Position numbers and translations under genes: made by a program. 64,000 nt of DNA, taken from assembly GCA_030340625.1 (NCBI GenBank), contig JAOPHQ010004272.1, positions 310,001 through 374,000 on the forward strand. Direction: 5' to 3'. Positions 36,520 to 48,047 of this stretch are shown here, piece by piece. The DNA comes from Merluccius polli (Eukaryota; Chordata; Actinopteri; Gadiformes; Merlucciidae). Numbering within the stretch: position 1 is the first letter of the stretch; each line of letters begins with the position of its first letter. The notes beneath the pieces were generated by a model. It did not search any database, had not been told where the DNA came from, and was given only the letters and a program-made list of their open reading frames with translations.

Positions 36520-37735
36520 AGGAACTATATGTAGGATTGTGTCCTCTCTGGCCAAAACTGTTATTGCAACCACGTTGTAAATACTGTACAGCGTGGTACT
36601 CCCTCCCCCTCCCTCCCAGAGTAGCGGTTGCCAGATTCCCCGTTCCCGGATTACTCAACACAACACTGCGTCTACTAGAAGGAGCAACCATGACAAGTGT
36701 TTTACATACTGTTCTTTGCTTTTATTTAGGTAAAGAACATAGAATTGCCTCTGTGTATGAAGTGTGCTATACAAATACACTTGCCTTGCATAGATCCCTG
36801 ATAATATTGACCAACTGCATCACCGTCACCGGGGCTTCATAGTAATGTGTCCGAATAGAGCAGCCCTCTCGGACACACACACATGCTGTTACCGCTGTTT
36901 TATTATCATCCAACACATCCAGACCATCACCGGGGCTTCATAGTAATGTGTCCGAGGAGAGCAGCCCTCTCGGACACACACACATGCTGTTACCGCTGTT
37001 TTATTATCATCCGCACTCCCACACCGTCACCGGGGCTTCATAGTAATGTGTCCGAATAGAGCAGCCCCCAACGGACACACACGCCAGCTCTGACCGCTGT
37101 TTTATTATCATCCACACTGCAGTCGGTGTGCAGTAAATGGCACCCTCAATGGTGTGAAATCCTTACATACAGTCATTGAGCAAACGATACTGACTTCGTG
37201 AAAACGGCCATGAGGCAACGACGCAATGATTCGCTTCAAACATGTTTTTCTAGCAAAAACTGAATAATGGCGATAAGCCAAATATAATTCTAAAGATATA
37301 CTGCAATAGTTCACTCCAGTGGAAACATGGACCATTTTCATTACCCAACTAAAATATATTTGGTAGGCTAATAGTGCAATGTAAACATGTTCACGAATGC
37401 ATTTAGTAACGTCAGACATTTCTGACCCGAAACATTTGTAGCTGCAGCCTTCCAGTAAATGGCTGCAGCTCAGCCTATCTGGCAACCCGGATGGCGACAC
37501 AGTACTGACTTCGCGATTGGATGCTAGGCAGAAGGTAGCGCAACAGACCAAAACACAAAATGAAAACAAAACAGTTTTCCTGGTACAGAAATATTGCGTT
37601 TGAAATTAAATATTCTGGCTGGACTACTATTATGTCTGACATAAATACTTGAAATTAACATGATTCCTCAATGTCTATTGACATATTAGGGTCATTTTAT
37701 GATTATTTTGAGTACATTTCTTACATATAGCTCCT
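36520..37735. mobile_element. TTAA-target DNA element (piggyBac- or Kolobok-like MITE)
   Basis: The ends are AGGAACTATATGTA and the complement of AGGAGCTATATGTA, flanked by TTAA on both sides (36516-36519 and 37736-37739). It contains three tandem units of about 98 bp at 36822-37118 (each with 'cggggcttcatagtaatgtg'). The 153-codon minus-strand ORF has no domain I recognise. Confidence 0.8.
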
Positions 37736-38117
37736 TTAAATATGAAATGTGTTGTATAAACTCAAGCAAGTTTCTGTGCAGAATGCCCTGATACAAATGC
37801 ATAGAACCATATCTGAGCCATATTATCCACTTAACTGAGCACATATCAGCCAGTTGATGTATTAGCCTTACGCTATAACTCTCTCATGCATACATACAGG
37901 GTGTATATGTGCTGTAAGCAGTGTGCAGTACATGCACATGGTTGTCTATGACCACTTACAGAAGCTTTATTTAATATATCTGAAAATGAATATAAAATAT
38001 GAAATGTGTTGTATTTATTTTATATTTTATATAATATTTGTACGCTTTTGAATACATTCAAATACAGTGCTCAAAACGGTTAGTATCTACTTTGGGCTCA
38101 TATCCCTTTAAGAAGTG

Positions 38118-38226
38118 CGTGTGGTGGGCGTGTCGTGTAGTGACGTGTAGTAGCGTGTCGTGTAGTGACATCACTACACGACACGCCCACTACACGACAC
38201 GCCCCTCACTACACGACACGCCCCTG
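38118..38226. repeat. Right subterminal repeat array of element L
   Basis: At least five copies, in both orientations, of the motif GGCGTGTCGTGTAGTG or its complement, mirroring the left subterminal palindrome. The block then reads into the 'cttgcagcctgcagacgg' segment also found, inverted, at the left end. Confidence 0.85.
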
Positions 38227-38732
38227 TCTTGCAGCCTGCAGACGGATACTATTGTGTCCGTTTCGAGATTAGACTAACACGCACAAAATACGCCCTCTAG
38301 TGTCTGATGTGAATTTCTCTGAAGACACAGCAATTGAGATCAAGGTAAAACGCAGCTGCAGGTTAAACCACAGGTACATACGACACAGCAATGGAGCTTA
38401 AGACGTCACGTGACTTCTTGCGTCACCGACGAGTTTAAAACCGTGTTAAACTCTAAAAAGTAGCTAAGCTATCGACAGAGCAATTGCCCCCATGAAATTA
38501 TTATTATTATTATTATTGTAAGGGAGGGGTTTATCCAAGCCTGTATTATAATGACCCAGGGGGTGACCAATAGCACCAGGATTCACTGCCATTCACATGC
38601 CCCCCACACCCACATGTTCCAGAAAATCTATGGCACAGGTGAACGCATGCCTTCACAAGCTGTAAACAGCCTTAAACTGCCGCAATTAACAGGTTTGCAG
38701 GCGTTCATGGGGCCAAAAATCTGGTCAGTCAC

Positions 38733-39273
38733 CAGGGGTTGAAACTAAAATTTTGGCTTACCAGACAACTGGCGAGTAGATGACCATTTTTACTAGACAA
38801 ACAGATTTTGTACCAGACAAAAATAGGGGCGCTGCGCGATTGTTGACGGGAGGGGGGGGGGGGGGGGGGGGGGGGTGAATGAGTGTGTGAATGAGTGTGT
38901 CCCCTACGCGATTGTTGAAGCGGGGGGAGCTGCGCGATTGTAGACGGCGGTGGGTGCTGCGCGGTCGGGTCCGCGGCTAGCGGGTCCGTTGCTGGCGTCC
39001 GTTGCTGGCGGGTCCGCGGCAATCGCTGAACGATTGTTGACCGAGGGGGGGGGGGGGGGGGGGGGGGGTGCTACGCGATTGTTGAAGCGGGGGGAGCTGC
39101 GCGATTGTAGACGGCGGTGGGTGCTGCGCGGTCGGGTCCGCGGCTAGCGGGTCCGCGGCAATCGCGCCGAATTTTTAGATTACTCGCCAGAGTGGCGAGT
39201 GGTCTTCATAAATTACTCGACAAATACAAAAATTACTCGCATTTGGCGAGTAAAACAGCCTTATTTCAACCCG
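38733..39273. mobile_element. hAT-type MITE with G-run repeats
   Basis: The left end is CAGGGGTTGAAACTAA and the right end TTATTTCAACCCG (two bases lost). They are flanked by a perfect 8-bp duplication TCAGTCAC (38725-38732 and 39274-39281). The interior repeats 'gctgcgcgattgtagacggc' and long G runs. It sits 242 bp outside the right end of L. Confidence 0.85.
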
Positions 39274-39281
39274 TCAGTCAC

Positions 39282-40439
39282 CATGCATTAACGGATTCAA
39301 TGACAGGTAGCTATCTAGCTAATGTAATATGAACATGCTAGCTAACTTATGTGTAAATGTTAACCTGTAACATAGTATACATAGTCAGCTAGCCCTCTCT
39401 CCCTCTCCCTCCCTCCATCCACCCACACACAATGTTGCTAGCTAACTTGTGTTTAAATTGTGTGTAAATATAAGGCTACATTAGCAGGGTGAAAACATTA
39501 TGCACTTACATGTAAATTCACATTTTAAAAAAAATGTTCATGTAAACAACATTTTCGCTAGCTCGAGCCAATTTCTTGCAATTGGAGAGTGATAGTCGCT
39601 TCTTTTTGGCCATTTCAAGATTCAAGATTTTAAGACTTGACGTGTTATTTTTCAGCTCATCATTATAGTGAAGTTCTTCCATTTTGATGAAGGTAGGACT
39701 CGGAGAATGAATAAAGTATAATAGTAAAAATATTTATTACAGAGAGCAATCGTACATGCAATCCAGAGTGGATTCATGAAGCCACTGACTCTTACGGTTT
39801 AACACAGAGTATATATACTTTCTAAAACATGTGAGCAACACTTCCTCTCCCTGTCTCGGCAGACAGGCCCTTCTAGGAATATCTACATGTCGACATCTTT
39901 TTGAGTACTGGCTGTTGGGCCAAACTGCTGTTGGCAACAGATATCAGGGCACAATTCCTGTTATTTCTAGGTTAGTCATCAGTTGAGAGGGCCTTCCTCA
40001 TGACCCTCTAAGTTAAAATGTTTTAATGATTGTTATTATTACGACAGACTGTACCCTGGCTCGTGCTGAAAGTATGTGGGGTGGACTGTCATCGGTGTTG
40101 CTGCAGGGTAAATCAAAAAAGAGCAGAACTCCCCTATGGGGGGCAGACCTCCACGAAATAGAGCTACAGTGAATAGAACTACAGTAGAGTATAGTCCGTG
40201 CCTAGGTTAGAATATCTTTTATGTTGCAGGTTGTTGTTTTGGTGCGACCAAAACTTATGCCAGACCCCTAAACAGCGTTTTGGCAAAGTTTGGAGGCGAT
40301 TGGAGCAATGGTGTGGCTTGCAACTCTGGACAGACAGACACACGCACCGCCAATTATAGTAGTATATATATATATATATAATTATAGTAGTATAGGATGT
40401 GAGGGTCAGCTACAAGTCGGAAAGAACGGAATGAATGTA
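39282..40439. other. Non-coding interval
   Basis: No gene is visible. It contains short CT-rich and TA-rich tracts. The sequence near 40080-40330 ('gacagacagacacacgcacc') resembles repeat-derived DNA, with no diagnosable ends. Confidence 0.5.
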
Positions 40440-40828
40440 GTTTGTGACAGGGATTAAAAATAAAATGTTTTTCATTTCAGTTCGTTCTGAGCAGAAACAT
40501 TATTTTTCTGTTCTGTTCCAGTGTTCCCAGGCTTCTCCTCCAATTAATAACCAGTTAGAACCTTATAGGAGAATGGTTAATAACGTTATTTTTTAAATGT
40601 CATTGCCTATACTCAATTATTTATGTAAGGGATAATCCATGACGAGGTGTGCATGTATCAAAAATAATGCACGACGCGGGGGCTAAGCGGTTTGCCTCCG
40701 TGAAGTTAATTGGAACGATAAATAACTTTATTAACCGGTTATGTAAAATTGAAAATAGCGTTTTCACTCTGGAACAACTATAATTGTTTTTGTTCCTGTT
40801 TTCGATTACGTTCATCCTAACATTTCGT

Positions 40829-41358
40829 TGTTGTGTCTCGTCAAGTGTGTTAATGTTAGTCATGTTCATGTTCAGTGTTTTATGTTTAAGCACTTCCTGT
40901 TTTATTTTGTACTCACCTTTTCCCTCTCGTTTCAGAGCCTGACTTCCTCCCTTTGTGGGGTTTTCCCGCCTTTGTAATTGTTTGCCCCGCCCCTGATTGG
41001 TTTCACCTGTTTTCACTCCCGTCATGTAATAAATAGTCCTCGTCTCCCTTTGTCTTTGTCAGTTCGTCTTGTTCCGTGTCTAGAATTGATGTCAGTTGTG
41101 ATCAACCCGTCATCAGGTATTCTCATGTTTAGATTGAAGTTAGAGTTATTATTTTGAATCCTCCTTGAGAGCGCCTTTTGTTTGATTGTTTTTGGAATCC
41201 TCCTTGAGAGCGCCTTTTGTTTGATTGTTTTTGGAATCCTCCTTGAGAGCGCCTTCTGTTTGTTTTCTGGATAATAAATACTTTTTTTGGATTACATCAT
41301 CATCCGTTTCCAGAGTCGTGCATTTGAGTCCATCAGAACTGTGTCTGAGGTTGTGATA
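40829..41358 (+). repeat. 5' LTR of the Gypsy element
   Basis: 530 bp, against 490 bp for the 3' LTR. The difference is one extra 40-bp unit ('gaatcctccttgagagcgcc...') at 41155-41270, where three units are present instead of two. The LTR holds TATA-like 'aataaatag' (about 41026) and AATAAA (about 41274) signals. Confidence 0.9.
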
Positions 41359-41375
41359 GAACGAACTGACCAATT

Positions 41376-43612
41376 ATGGACTCAGCCGACTCACAGAGAC
41401 TCCAAACCGCCCTCTCTGCACAGGGCACCAAGATTTTCCAGCATGAGGCCCAGCTGAGCACAATCGACCATGGTGTGAAAGACCTCACAGAGCGTCAGGA
41501 GGAGTTTCAAGCCTCTGTCACGTCTCAAATCAACCACCTGGCGGAGCAACTACACAAGGTCCTCACTCACCTGGGGACGGCACCTTCAGCAACCCTACCT
41601 GCAGGGAATCCTGAAGCTGCACCGACCATTAGCCAGACGGCTCCCATGTCTCTACGTTTGGCCTTCCCTGAGAAGTTTTCAGGGGACTCAGGGGTAGGGC
41701 TGGGCGATTATGGAAAAAATAATAATCACGATTATTTTGATTGATATTGAAATCACGATTAATAAACACGATTATTCATTGATTTCAAAAAAAGTGTTTA
41801 TTGCACCACCAAAACTCAACTTTAAATATAACTTTTAGAAAACAACCAATAAATTAGTAACAAGTAAAAAAAAAAATAATATATACAAATAATAATAAAA
41901 ATAATAGCTCCCAAGCTGTCGCGCGACAATGTGACGTCACGGGAGCGCCGTAAATATTTATACTCGCGCTGGTGGCCACGACAGTAGTTGCAGTCTTCTC
42001 CTGAACAGAGGTGGCGCCACTGAGGAAAGGCGACCAACTTTTCTATTTCTACGCACTAGAAGAAGAGATACTAATACTCATAGATATATATACATATATA
42101 CGTATATTATGTCTATGCTAATACTGGTACCCCTGTGTCTTTAATTTCTTACACATCATTAGACATTCAGTTAAGGTTTAGTTCACCGGGATGTCTCTCA
42201 CTATACAGCATTATGTCTATTGCTTTACACTGCTATTATTCTACATCACTGCCCCACCTGGACAGCCATCAACAGTCCAGTGTATGGCAGCAGTTCTCAT
42301 ATGAATAGTGTTTGTAAGCATCTATCTTAACTTAATGATTATTTTATATAATTGTATTTTATAACTTACTGCTACTTTGAGATAGTTTTCCAGCCACGTA
42401 ATTTCACTCGTCTTTGACCACAACAACAGTAGACAGCACTTACGTAAAACCGGTTTATTAGCGAATAAATATAGGCCTTCACCACACAATAAAATAGAAC
42501 ATATAAAGGAAGAAGCCAAAATAGAACGCTACGGAATGATAGCGCTGCGGCGCGCCGCTCATGGGACGCTGCTGAGACGAGCGGCAGCGATCAGCAGCGG
42601 TGACCGCGGCACACGGCCCCGGTGGAAATGAGCAGGCGCATTAAAATGTGCCTTCGAACTCGTCCGTGTTTCTGTTTCCGCTTTGTCGCGCGCCGCTGAA
42701 AAAAAGAGAGGTGTGCAGCACGGCGCGACCGGGCTAAAATCCTGTTGCTTGGGAGCAGCGAGTATACTGCGGCCTTAATTTGCGCGGCGGCATATTAATC
42801 GTTTTTCTTCGATTACAGTGTTTTCATGATCGTGAGAAGCCGAAATCGTGATCGAATTTCGATTAATCGCCCAGCCCTACTCAGGGGACTGTAGAACTTT
42901 CTTAGTTCAGTGCGATCTGCACTTCAAGCACAACCCAGCAGCTTTTGTGTCAGACCAAGCTAAAGTGGCATTTATGGTGTCTCATTTAACTGGCAGAGCT
43001 GCTGCTTGGGCTACTGCAGAATGGTCCAGAGACTCTTACATCTGCCAATCACTCGAAGTGTTTCAAGATACCATGAGCAAGATATTTGATCACTCCTCAC
43101 CTGCCAGAGAAGCCTCTCGGGCTCTCATGCAGATCAAGCAGCGCCATCGCCAAGTGGTCGATTATGCCATTGAGTTCCGCACCGTAGCCGCAGATAGCGG
43201 GTGGAACACACCAGCTCTAATAGACGCCTTTATGAATGGACTTTCAGAATCCATAAAGGATCATTTAGCACCTTTGGAGCTTCCCCAGGATCTAGAAGCC
43301 ATCATAGCCATGTCAATTCGTGTGGACAACCGACTTTGTGAGAGGGGAAGAGAGCGGCAATGGACGGCAAGTCCTGCAGTTCTCCAACCTTCAAGGACCT
43401 TTTCGTTCCCCGCATCGGCAGGTGCCGGGAAGACAACGTCACGGCAAGGATCAGAGGAGCCGATGCAACTGGGCAGGACCAAGATCTCACCAGAAGAGCG
43501 ACAATGTCGTCTACAGCAGGGCTGCTGCTTCTACTGTGGACAGCCGGGCCACCAACTCGCCACCTGTCCGGGAAAAGATCAAGCTCACCAGCCAGGAGGA
43601 GGGCGCTGGTGA
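41376..43612 (+). pseudogene. Gypsy gag, interrupted by a hAT MITE
   Basis: The start ATG 41376 opens MDSADSQRLQTALSAQGTKI, followed by a coiled-coil-like segment. The frame is cut at 41694 by the insertion 41695-42879. It resumes at 42888 in the same phase, with a retrotransposon gag domain (for example LTGRAAAWATAEWSRD) and a CCHC knuckle (CFYCGQPGHQLATC) near the C-terminus. The stop is at 43610-43612. Gag would package element RNA into particles; the insertion disables it. Confidence 0.85.
41695..42879. mobile_element. hAT-type MITE inside Gypsy gag
   Basis: The ends are TAGGGCTGGGCGATTA and TAATCGCCCAGCCCTA, with a perfect 8-bp duplication CTCAGGGG (41687-41694 and 42880-42887). The element is 1185 bp and non-coding, with AT-rich flanks and a GC-rich middle (42540-42790). 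Confidence 0.95.
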
Positions 43613-46600
43613 GCAGGTTTGCCTCTGCCCTTCCTCCTCGATCACTGACTCAGGTACAACTCTCCATCAATGATCAGACCATATCTCAGGGGGTTTTAAT
43701 TGACTCCGGGGCAGACGAGAGCCTCATGGACGGGAATTTAGCCCGACAACACCAGATTAAGACTGTTCCTCTGTCCCATCCTGTTAACGCGAGTGCTTTG
43801 GATGGCCGCTTATTGTTTAAAGTTACTCACTGTACAGAGCCTATACAGGTAACGATAAACGACAACCACACAGAGATCATGCAATTTCACTTATTCGACT
43901 CAGCGCAGCACCCACTGATTTTGGGATTACCATGGCTTAAAAAGCATAATCCTCACATTGATTGGCGCTCCGGCAAAATTACGGGGTGGGGAAAGGGCTG
44001 TGAACACTCATGTAAAATGAATAGTGTAACTGAGAAGAACATTTCAGACGTTCTGAGGACCGAGCTAAGCACTGACAACGACTCTGACTACCCTGACTTA
44101 TCTAAAGTACCTGCATGCTATCACGACCTAAAAGAAGTGTTTAACAAAACAAAAGCCATGTCACTTCCCCCCCATCGGCCTTTCGACTGCGCCATTGACT
44201 TGCTACCCGGCGCACCCATTCCCAAGGGGCGTCTCTACTCCATCTCTGGGCCGGAGAGAGCAGCCATGGATGAATACATCACCTCCTCGCTCAAGACAGG
44301 AATAATCCGTCCATCCTCCTCTCCAGCTGGTGCAGGCTTCTTCTTTGTGGGTAAGAAGGATGGTTCCTTAAGGCCGTGCATTGACTATAGCCCTCTAAAT
44401 AACATAACGGTTAAGAACCGTTACCCTCTCCCACTAATCTCATCTGCTTTTGAACTGCTCCAAACAGCCACAGTATTCACCAAACTAGATCTTCGAAACG
44501 CTTACCATCTCATCCGGATCAGGGAAGGAGATGAGTGGAAAACGGGTTTCAACACTCCCAGTGGACATTACGAGTACAGGGTCATGCCTTTTGGACTATG
44601 CAATGCTCCGGCGGTATTTCAGACTTTTGTAAATGATGTTTTGAGAGAGTTTTTGAATGTCTTTGTGTTTGTGTACCTCGACGATATTCTAATTTTCTCG
44701 CCAGATAACGAGACTCATGAAATTCACGTTCGCCAAGTCCTTCGGAAGCTGTTGGAGAATCAACTTTACATCAAGGCTGAGAAATGTGACTTTCATGCAG
44801 CCACTGTCTCGTTCCTGGGCTACATCATCACAGCTAATAAAGTACAGATGGACCCGGCTAAGGTCAGTGCTGTGGCCAATTGGCCTACTCCGGACAGTCG
44901 AAAGAAAGTGCAACAGTTCCTGGGGTTTGCCAACTTTTACAGAAAGTTTATTCGCAACTTCAGTACTGTTGCAGCACCATTGCATGCTCTCACCTCTTCT
45001 AAGGTACCGTTTCGATGGGATCCCGAGGCGGAGAAGGCTTTCCAATGCCTCAAGGAGAGGTTTACCACCGCACCAATACTCACTGTTCCTGACCCCCAAC
45101 GGCAGTTTGTGGTTGAAGTGGACGCATCCAATGAGGGCATTGGGGCGGTGTTGTCACAGAGGTCCGCCAAAGACAACAGGATGCACCCCTGCGCCTATCT
45201 GTCACGTAAGTTGACTCCGGCGGAAAGGAACTATGATGTGGGGAACAAAGAACTGTTGGCTGTGAAAGCAGCGCTTGAAGAATGGAGGCACTGGTGAGAG
45301 GGGGCAGACCAACCTTTTTTAGTGTGGACAGACCATAAGAACTTGGAATATATCAGGAAAGCCAAGAGAATGAATTCACGCCAGGCTAGATGGACCCTGT
45401 TCTTTAACAGGTTCAATTTCACGATATCTTTTCGACCAGGCTCACAAAATACCAAACCTGATGCTCTGTCCCGCCTTCATGATCCTGAACCTGTTGCCAA
45501 AGAACCCGAAACAATCCTTCCACTGAACTGTGTGGTTGGAGCGGTGTCATGGCAGATAGAATCAGATGTGAAGCAGGCAAATGTTGTGGGCCCAGCACCT
45601 AGTGGGTGTCCAAGTAACTGTTTGTTTGTCCCGGTATCATTACGCTCTAAGGTAATCCACTGGGCTCACACGTCCATGCTCACATGCCATCCAGGTGTCA
45701 AAAGAACTATGTATGTCATCAAGCAGCGGTTCTGGTGGCCAGCCATGGAAAAAGAGGTATCCGAGTATGTGGCAGCTTGTCCAGTGTGTGCCCGGAATAA
45801 GATCTCGCCTCGAGCTCAGGTGGGCTTGCTTCACCCGCTGCCTGTTCCTAGACGACCATGGTCCCACATTTCCATGAATTTTGTGACCGGACTCCCACCA
45901 TCAAAAGGTAACACCACCATCCTGACGGTAGTCGACCGCTTTTCTAAAATGGTACATTTCATTCCACTTGCCAAGTTACCCTCTGCTAAGGAGACAGCAG
46001 AAGTCATGATGACTCAGGTCTTCAGGATCCATGGTTTTCCCAGTGATATCGTTTCAGACAGAGGACCGCAGTTTGTTTCCGGCTTTTGGAAGGAGTTATG
46101 CCAGCTCCTCGGCGCAACCGTCAGCCTGTCCTCCGGATACCACCCACAGTCTAATGGTCAAACTGAACGCCTCAACCAGGAGCTTGAGACGGGCCTTCAA
46201 TGCCTGGTCTCCCAGAACCAAGCCACTTGGAGTAACCACCTCACCTGGGTGGAATATGCCCACAACACCCTTCCCTCATCTGCCACAGGCCTCTCCCCCT
46301 TCCAGTGTGTCAACGGCTACCAGCCTCCCCTGTTCCCTGAAAATGAGAGGGAGGTTGCGGTCCCCTCGGCTCATGCCATGGTCAGACGCTGTCGCCGGAT
46401 TTGGGCTGGTGCTCGGCGGGTACTCCTGCGGAGTTCGGCCCGGATGAAAGTGGCAGCAGACCAACACAGACGACCGGCTCCTCCCTACAGGCCAGAGGGT
46501 GTGGCTGGCAACCAAAGACTTACCTCTTCATGTGCACTCCAAAAAGTTGGCTCCCAGGTTTGTGGGTCCATATCCCATATCAAAAATCATTAACCCTGTT

Positions 46601-46966
46601 TCTGTGCGTTTACGTCTACCCAGGTCACTAAAGGTCCACTCCACGTTCCATGTCAGCAAGATAAAGCCCGTCAAAGAAAGCGCTCTGGTGCCCGCCTCTG
46701 CTCCCCCTCCACCCCCCCGGATCATTGACGGCGGGCCGGTGTATACGGTCAAGAAGTTACTGGCAGTCCGCAACCGGGGCCGTGGAAAGCAGTTCTTGGT
46801 TGACTGGGAGGGTTACGGTCCGGAGGAGCGTTCGTGGATCCCTTCACGCTTCATTGTGGACAAAAGCATGATAAATGACTTTTATGCCTACCACCCAGAG
46901 GATCCTGGGCCGTCAGGAGTCGGCCGTAGAGGGGGGGGTACTGTTGTGTCTCGTCAAGTGTGTTAA
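43613..46966 (+). pseudogene. Gypsy pol (protease, RT, RNase H, integrase, chromodomain), broken
   Basis: Pol lies in the -1 frame relative to gag. In order it shows: an aspartic protease motif (LIDSGADESLMD, about 43699); reverse transcriptase with FVYLDDILIFS (about 44665-44700); RNase H (VVEVDASNEGIGAVLSQ, about 45110); an HHCC zinc module (about 45660-45790); an integrase core with SDRGPQF and GQTERLNQELE; and a chromodomain-like C-terminus (FLVDWEGYGPEERSWIP, about 46795). TGA at 45295-45297 ends the first part inside RNase H. The frame changes near 46498. The usual first integrase Asp before FVTGLP is Asn (AAT, 45877-45879). Confidence 0.92.
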
Positions 46967-47431
46967 TGTTAGTCATGTTCATGTTCAGTGTTTTATGTTT
47001 AAGCACTTCCTGTTTTATTTTGTACTCACCTTTTCCCTCTCGTTTCAGACCTTGACTTCCTCCCTTTGTGGGGTTTTCCCGCCTTTGTAATTGTTTGCCC
47101 CGCCCCTGATTGGTTTCACCTGTTTTCACTCCCGTCATGTATAAATAGTCCTCGTCTCCCTTTGTCTTTGTCAGTTCGTCTTGTTCCGTGTCTAGAATTG
47201 ATGTCAGTTGTGATCAACCCGTCATCAGGTATTCTCATGTTTAGATTGAAGTTAGAGTTATTATTTTGAATCCTCCTTGAGAGCGCCTTTTGTTTGATTG
47301 TTTTTGGAATCCTCCTTGAGAGCGCCTTCTGTTTGTTTTCTGGATAATAAATACTTTTTTTGGATTACATCGTCATCCGTTTCCAGAGTCGTGCATTTGA
47401 GTCCATCAGAACTGTGTCTGAGGTCGTGATA
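46942..47431 (+). repeat. 3' LTR of the Gypsy element
   Basis: Nearly identical to the 5' LTR apart from one missing 40-bp unit and a few substitutions. Confidence 0.9.
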
Positions 47432-47810
47432 TTCGTTCGTTTCCGGTTTTCGTTCTTTGAACCGTTTCTAATCCCTGGTTTGTGATGGTTACCTATCAAC
47501 TTTGGTTTGAAAAGGAGGTGATGAGAGTTTGTTTTAAACAGTTGCAATGTCTAGGCTAATGATTTGTATATTAGTAGTATGAAGTAACTTAAAGGTAAAA
47601 TTGAGCGTATCAGCAAAATCGACACCAACAGATAACCCTATTGAGAACTTCTAATTTAATGCAATTCATTGAATAATTGTTATTCAAACAGACTATATAA
47701 ATGTCGCATTTGAAATCACACCACAGTAGAGATTAATGTAAGGAGGAGTTGGAGGAGACAAAGTCCAGAAGGTTTTTGCCCAAAAAGACAATGAGTCAAT
47801 GATTTTTTAT

Positions 47811-47963
47811 GTTTCTCTCTCTCCCTCTCTCTGTCTCTCTGTCTCTGTATTTGTCTCTGTCTCTGTCTCTCTGTCTGTCTGTCTCTCTCTCGCTCTCTCT
47901 CGCTCTGTTTCTCACTCACTCCCTCCCTCACTCACTCACTCTCACACACACACACACACACAC
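47811..47963. repeat. (CT)n/(CA)n microsatellite upstream of gene C
   Basis: CT and CTGT runs followed by (CA)n end about 18 bp before the putative TATA box of gene C. Confidence 0.9.
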
Positions 47964-47980
47964 ATTGCGTCACTCCCCTC

Positions 47981-47987
47981 TATAAAG
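47981..47987 (+). promoter_or_regulatory. Candidate TATA box of gene C
   Basis: TATAAAG lies 67 bp upstream of ATG 48048, preceded at about 47966 by TGCGTCA (AP-1/CRE-like). The spacing fits a short 5' UTR. Confidence 0.5.
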
Positions 47988-48047
47988 CCATAAGTTCCTC
48001 TTGGTCCAAAGTGTGTGTCCGGTAAGATCCCAGGAGCAAGCAAAGAG

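Larger units (their letters stand above)
30319..38490. mobile_element. Element L: 8.2-kb transposon with gene cargo
   Basis: The left end GGGCCAATTGCTCTGTC and the right end (reverse complement GGGGCAATTGCTCTGTC) are flanked by a perfect 3-bp duplication CAT (30316-30318 and 38491-38493). The subterminal zones carry inverted and tandem copies of GGCGTGTCGTGTAGTG. The interior has one multi-exon gene on the plus strand (31244-36226) plus later insertions (hAT MITE 32264-32469, TTAA element 36520-37735). Element M (55765-56950) shares both ends, which proves the boundaries independently. The end sequence and 3-bp duplication do not match a superfamily I can name. Confidence 0.85.
40829..47431 (+). 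mobile_element. Ty3/Gypsy LTR retrotransposon, full-length but inactive
   Basis: The LTRs are 40829-41358 and 46942-47431, both starting TGTTGTGTCTCG. A 5-bp target duplication TTCGT lies at 40824-40828 and 47432-47436. A polypurine tract (agaggggggggtac) precedes the 3' LTR. Gag and pol are on the plus strand. Lesions: gag is split by a MITE, pol has an in-frame TGA at 45295-45297, a frame change occurs near 46498, and one catalytic integrase residue is altered. LTR divergence is low apart from one 40-bp unit, so the insertion is fairly young. Confidence 0.95.
40448..47477. mobile_element. hAT-type MITE split by a Gypsy insertion
   Basis: The ends are CAGGGATTA and TAATCCCTG, with a perfect 8-bp duplication GTTTGTGA (40440-40447 and 47478-47485). 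Without the retrotransposon the host element is only about 420 bp. Its left part (from about 40621) contains a segment related to the inverted repeat at 50665-50822. Confidence 0.85.

Noticed and set aside
37108..37569. 153-codon minus-strand ORF in the TTAA element
   Set aside because: No recognisable domain or conserved motif, and it ends in the tandem-repeat zone. Probably chance within a MITE.
44689..45214. Overlapping ORFs of 136 and 165 codons in Gypsy pol
   Set aside because: Shadows of the RT/RNase H reading frame.
48015..48047. Upstream extension of gene C exon 1 (reading SGKIPGASKE)
   Set aside because: No ATG in this stretch; ATG 48048 aligns with the family N-terminus.
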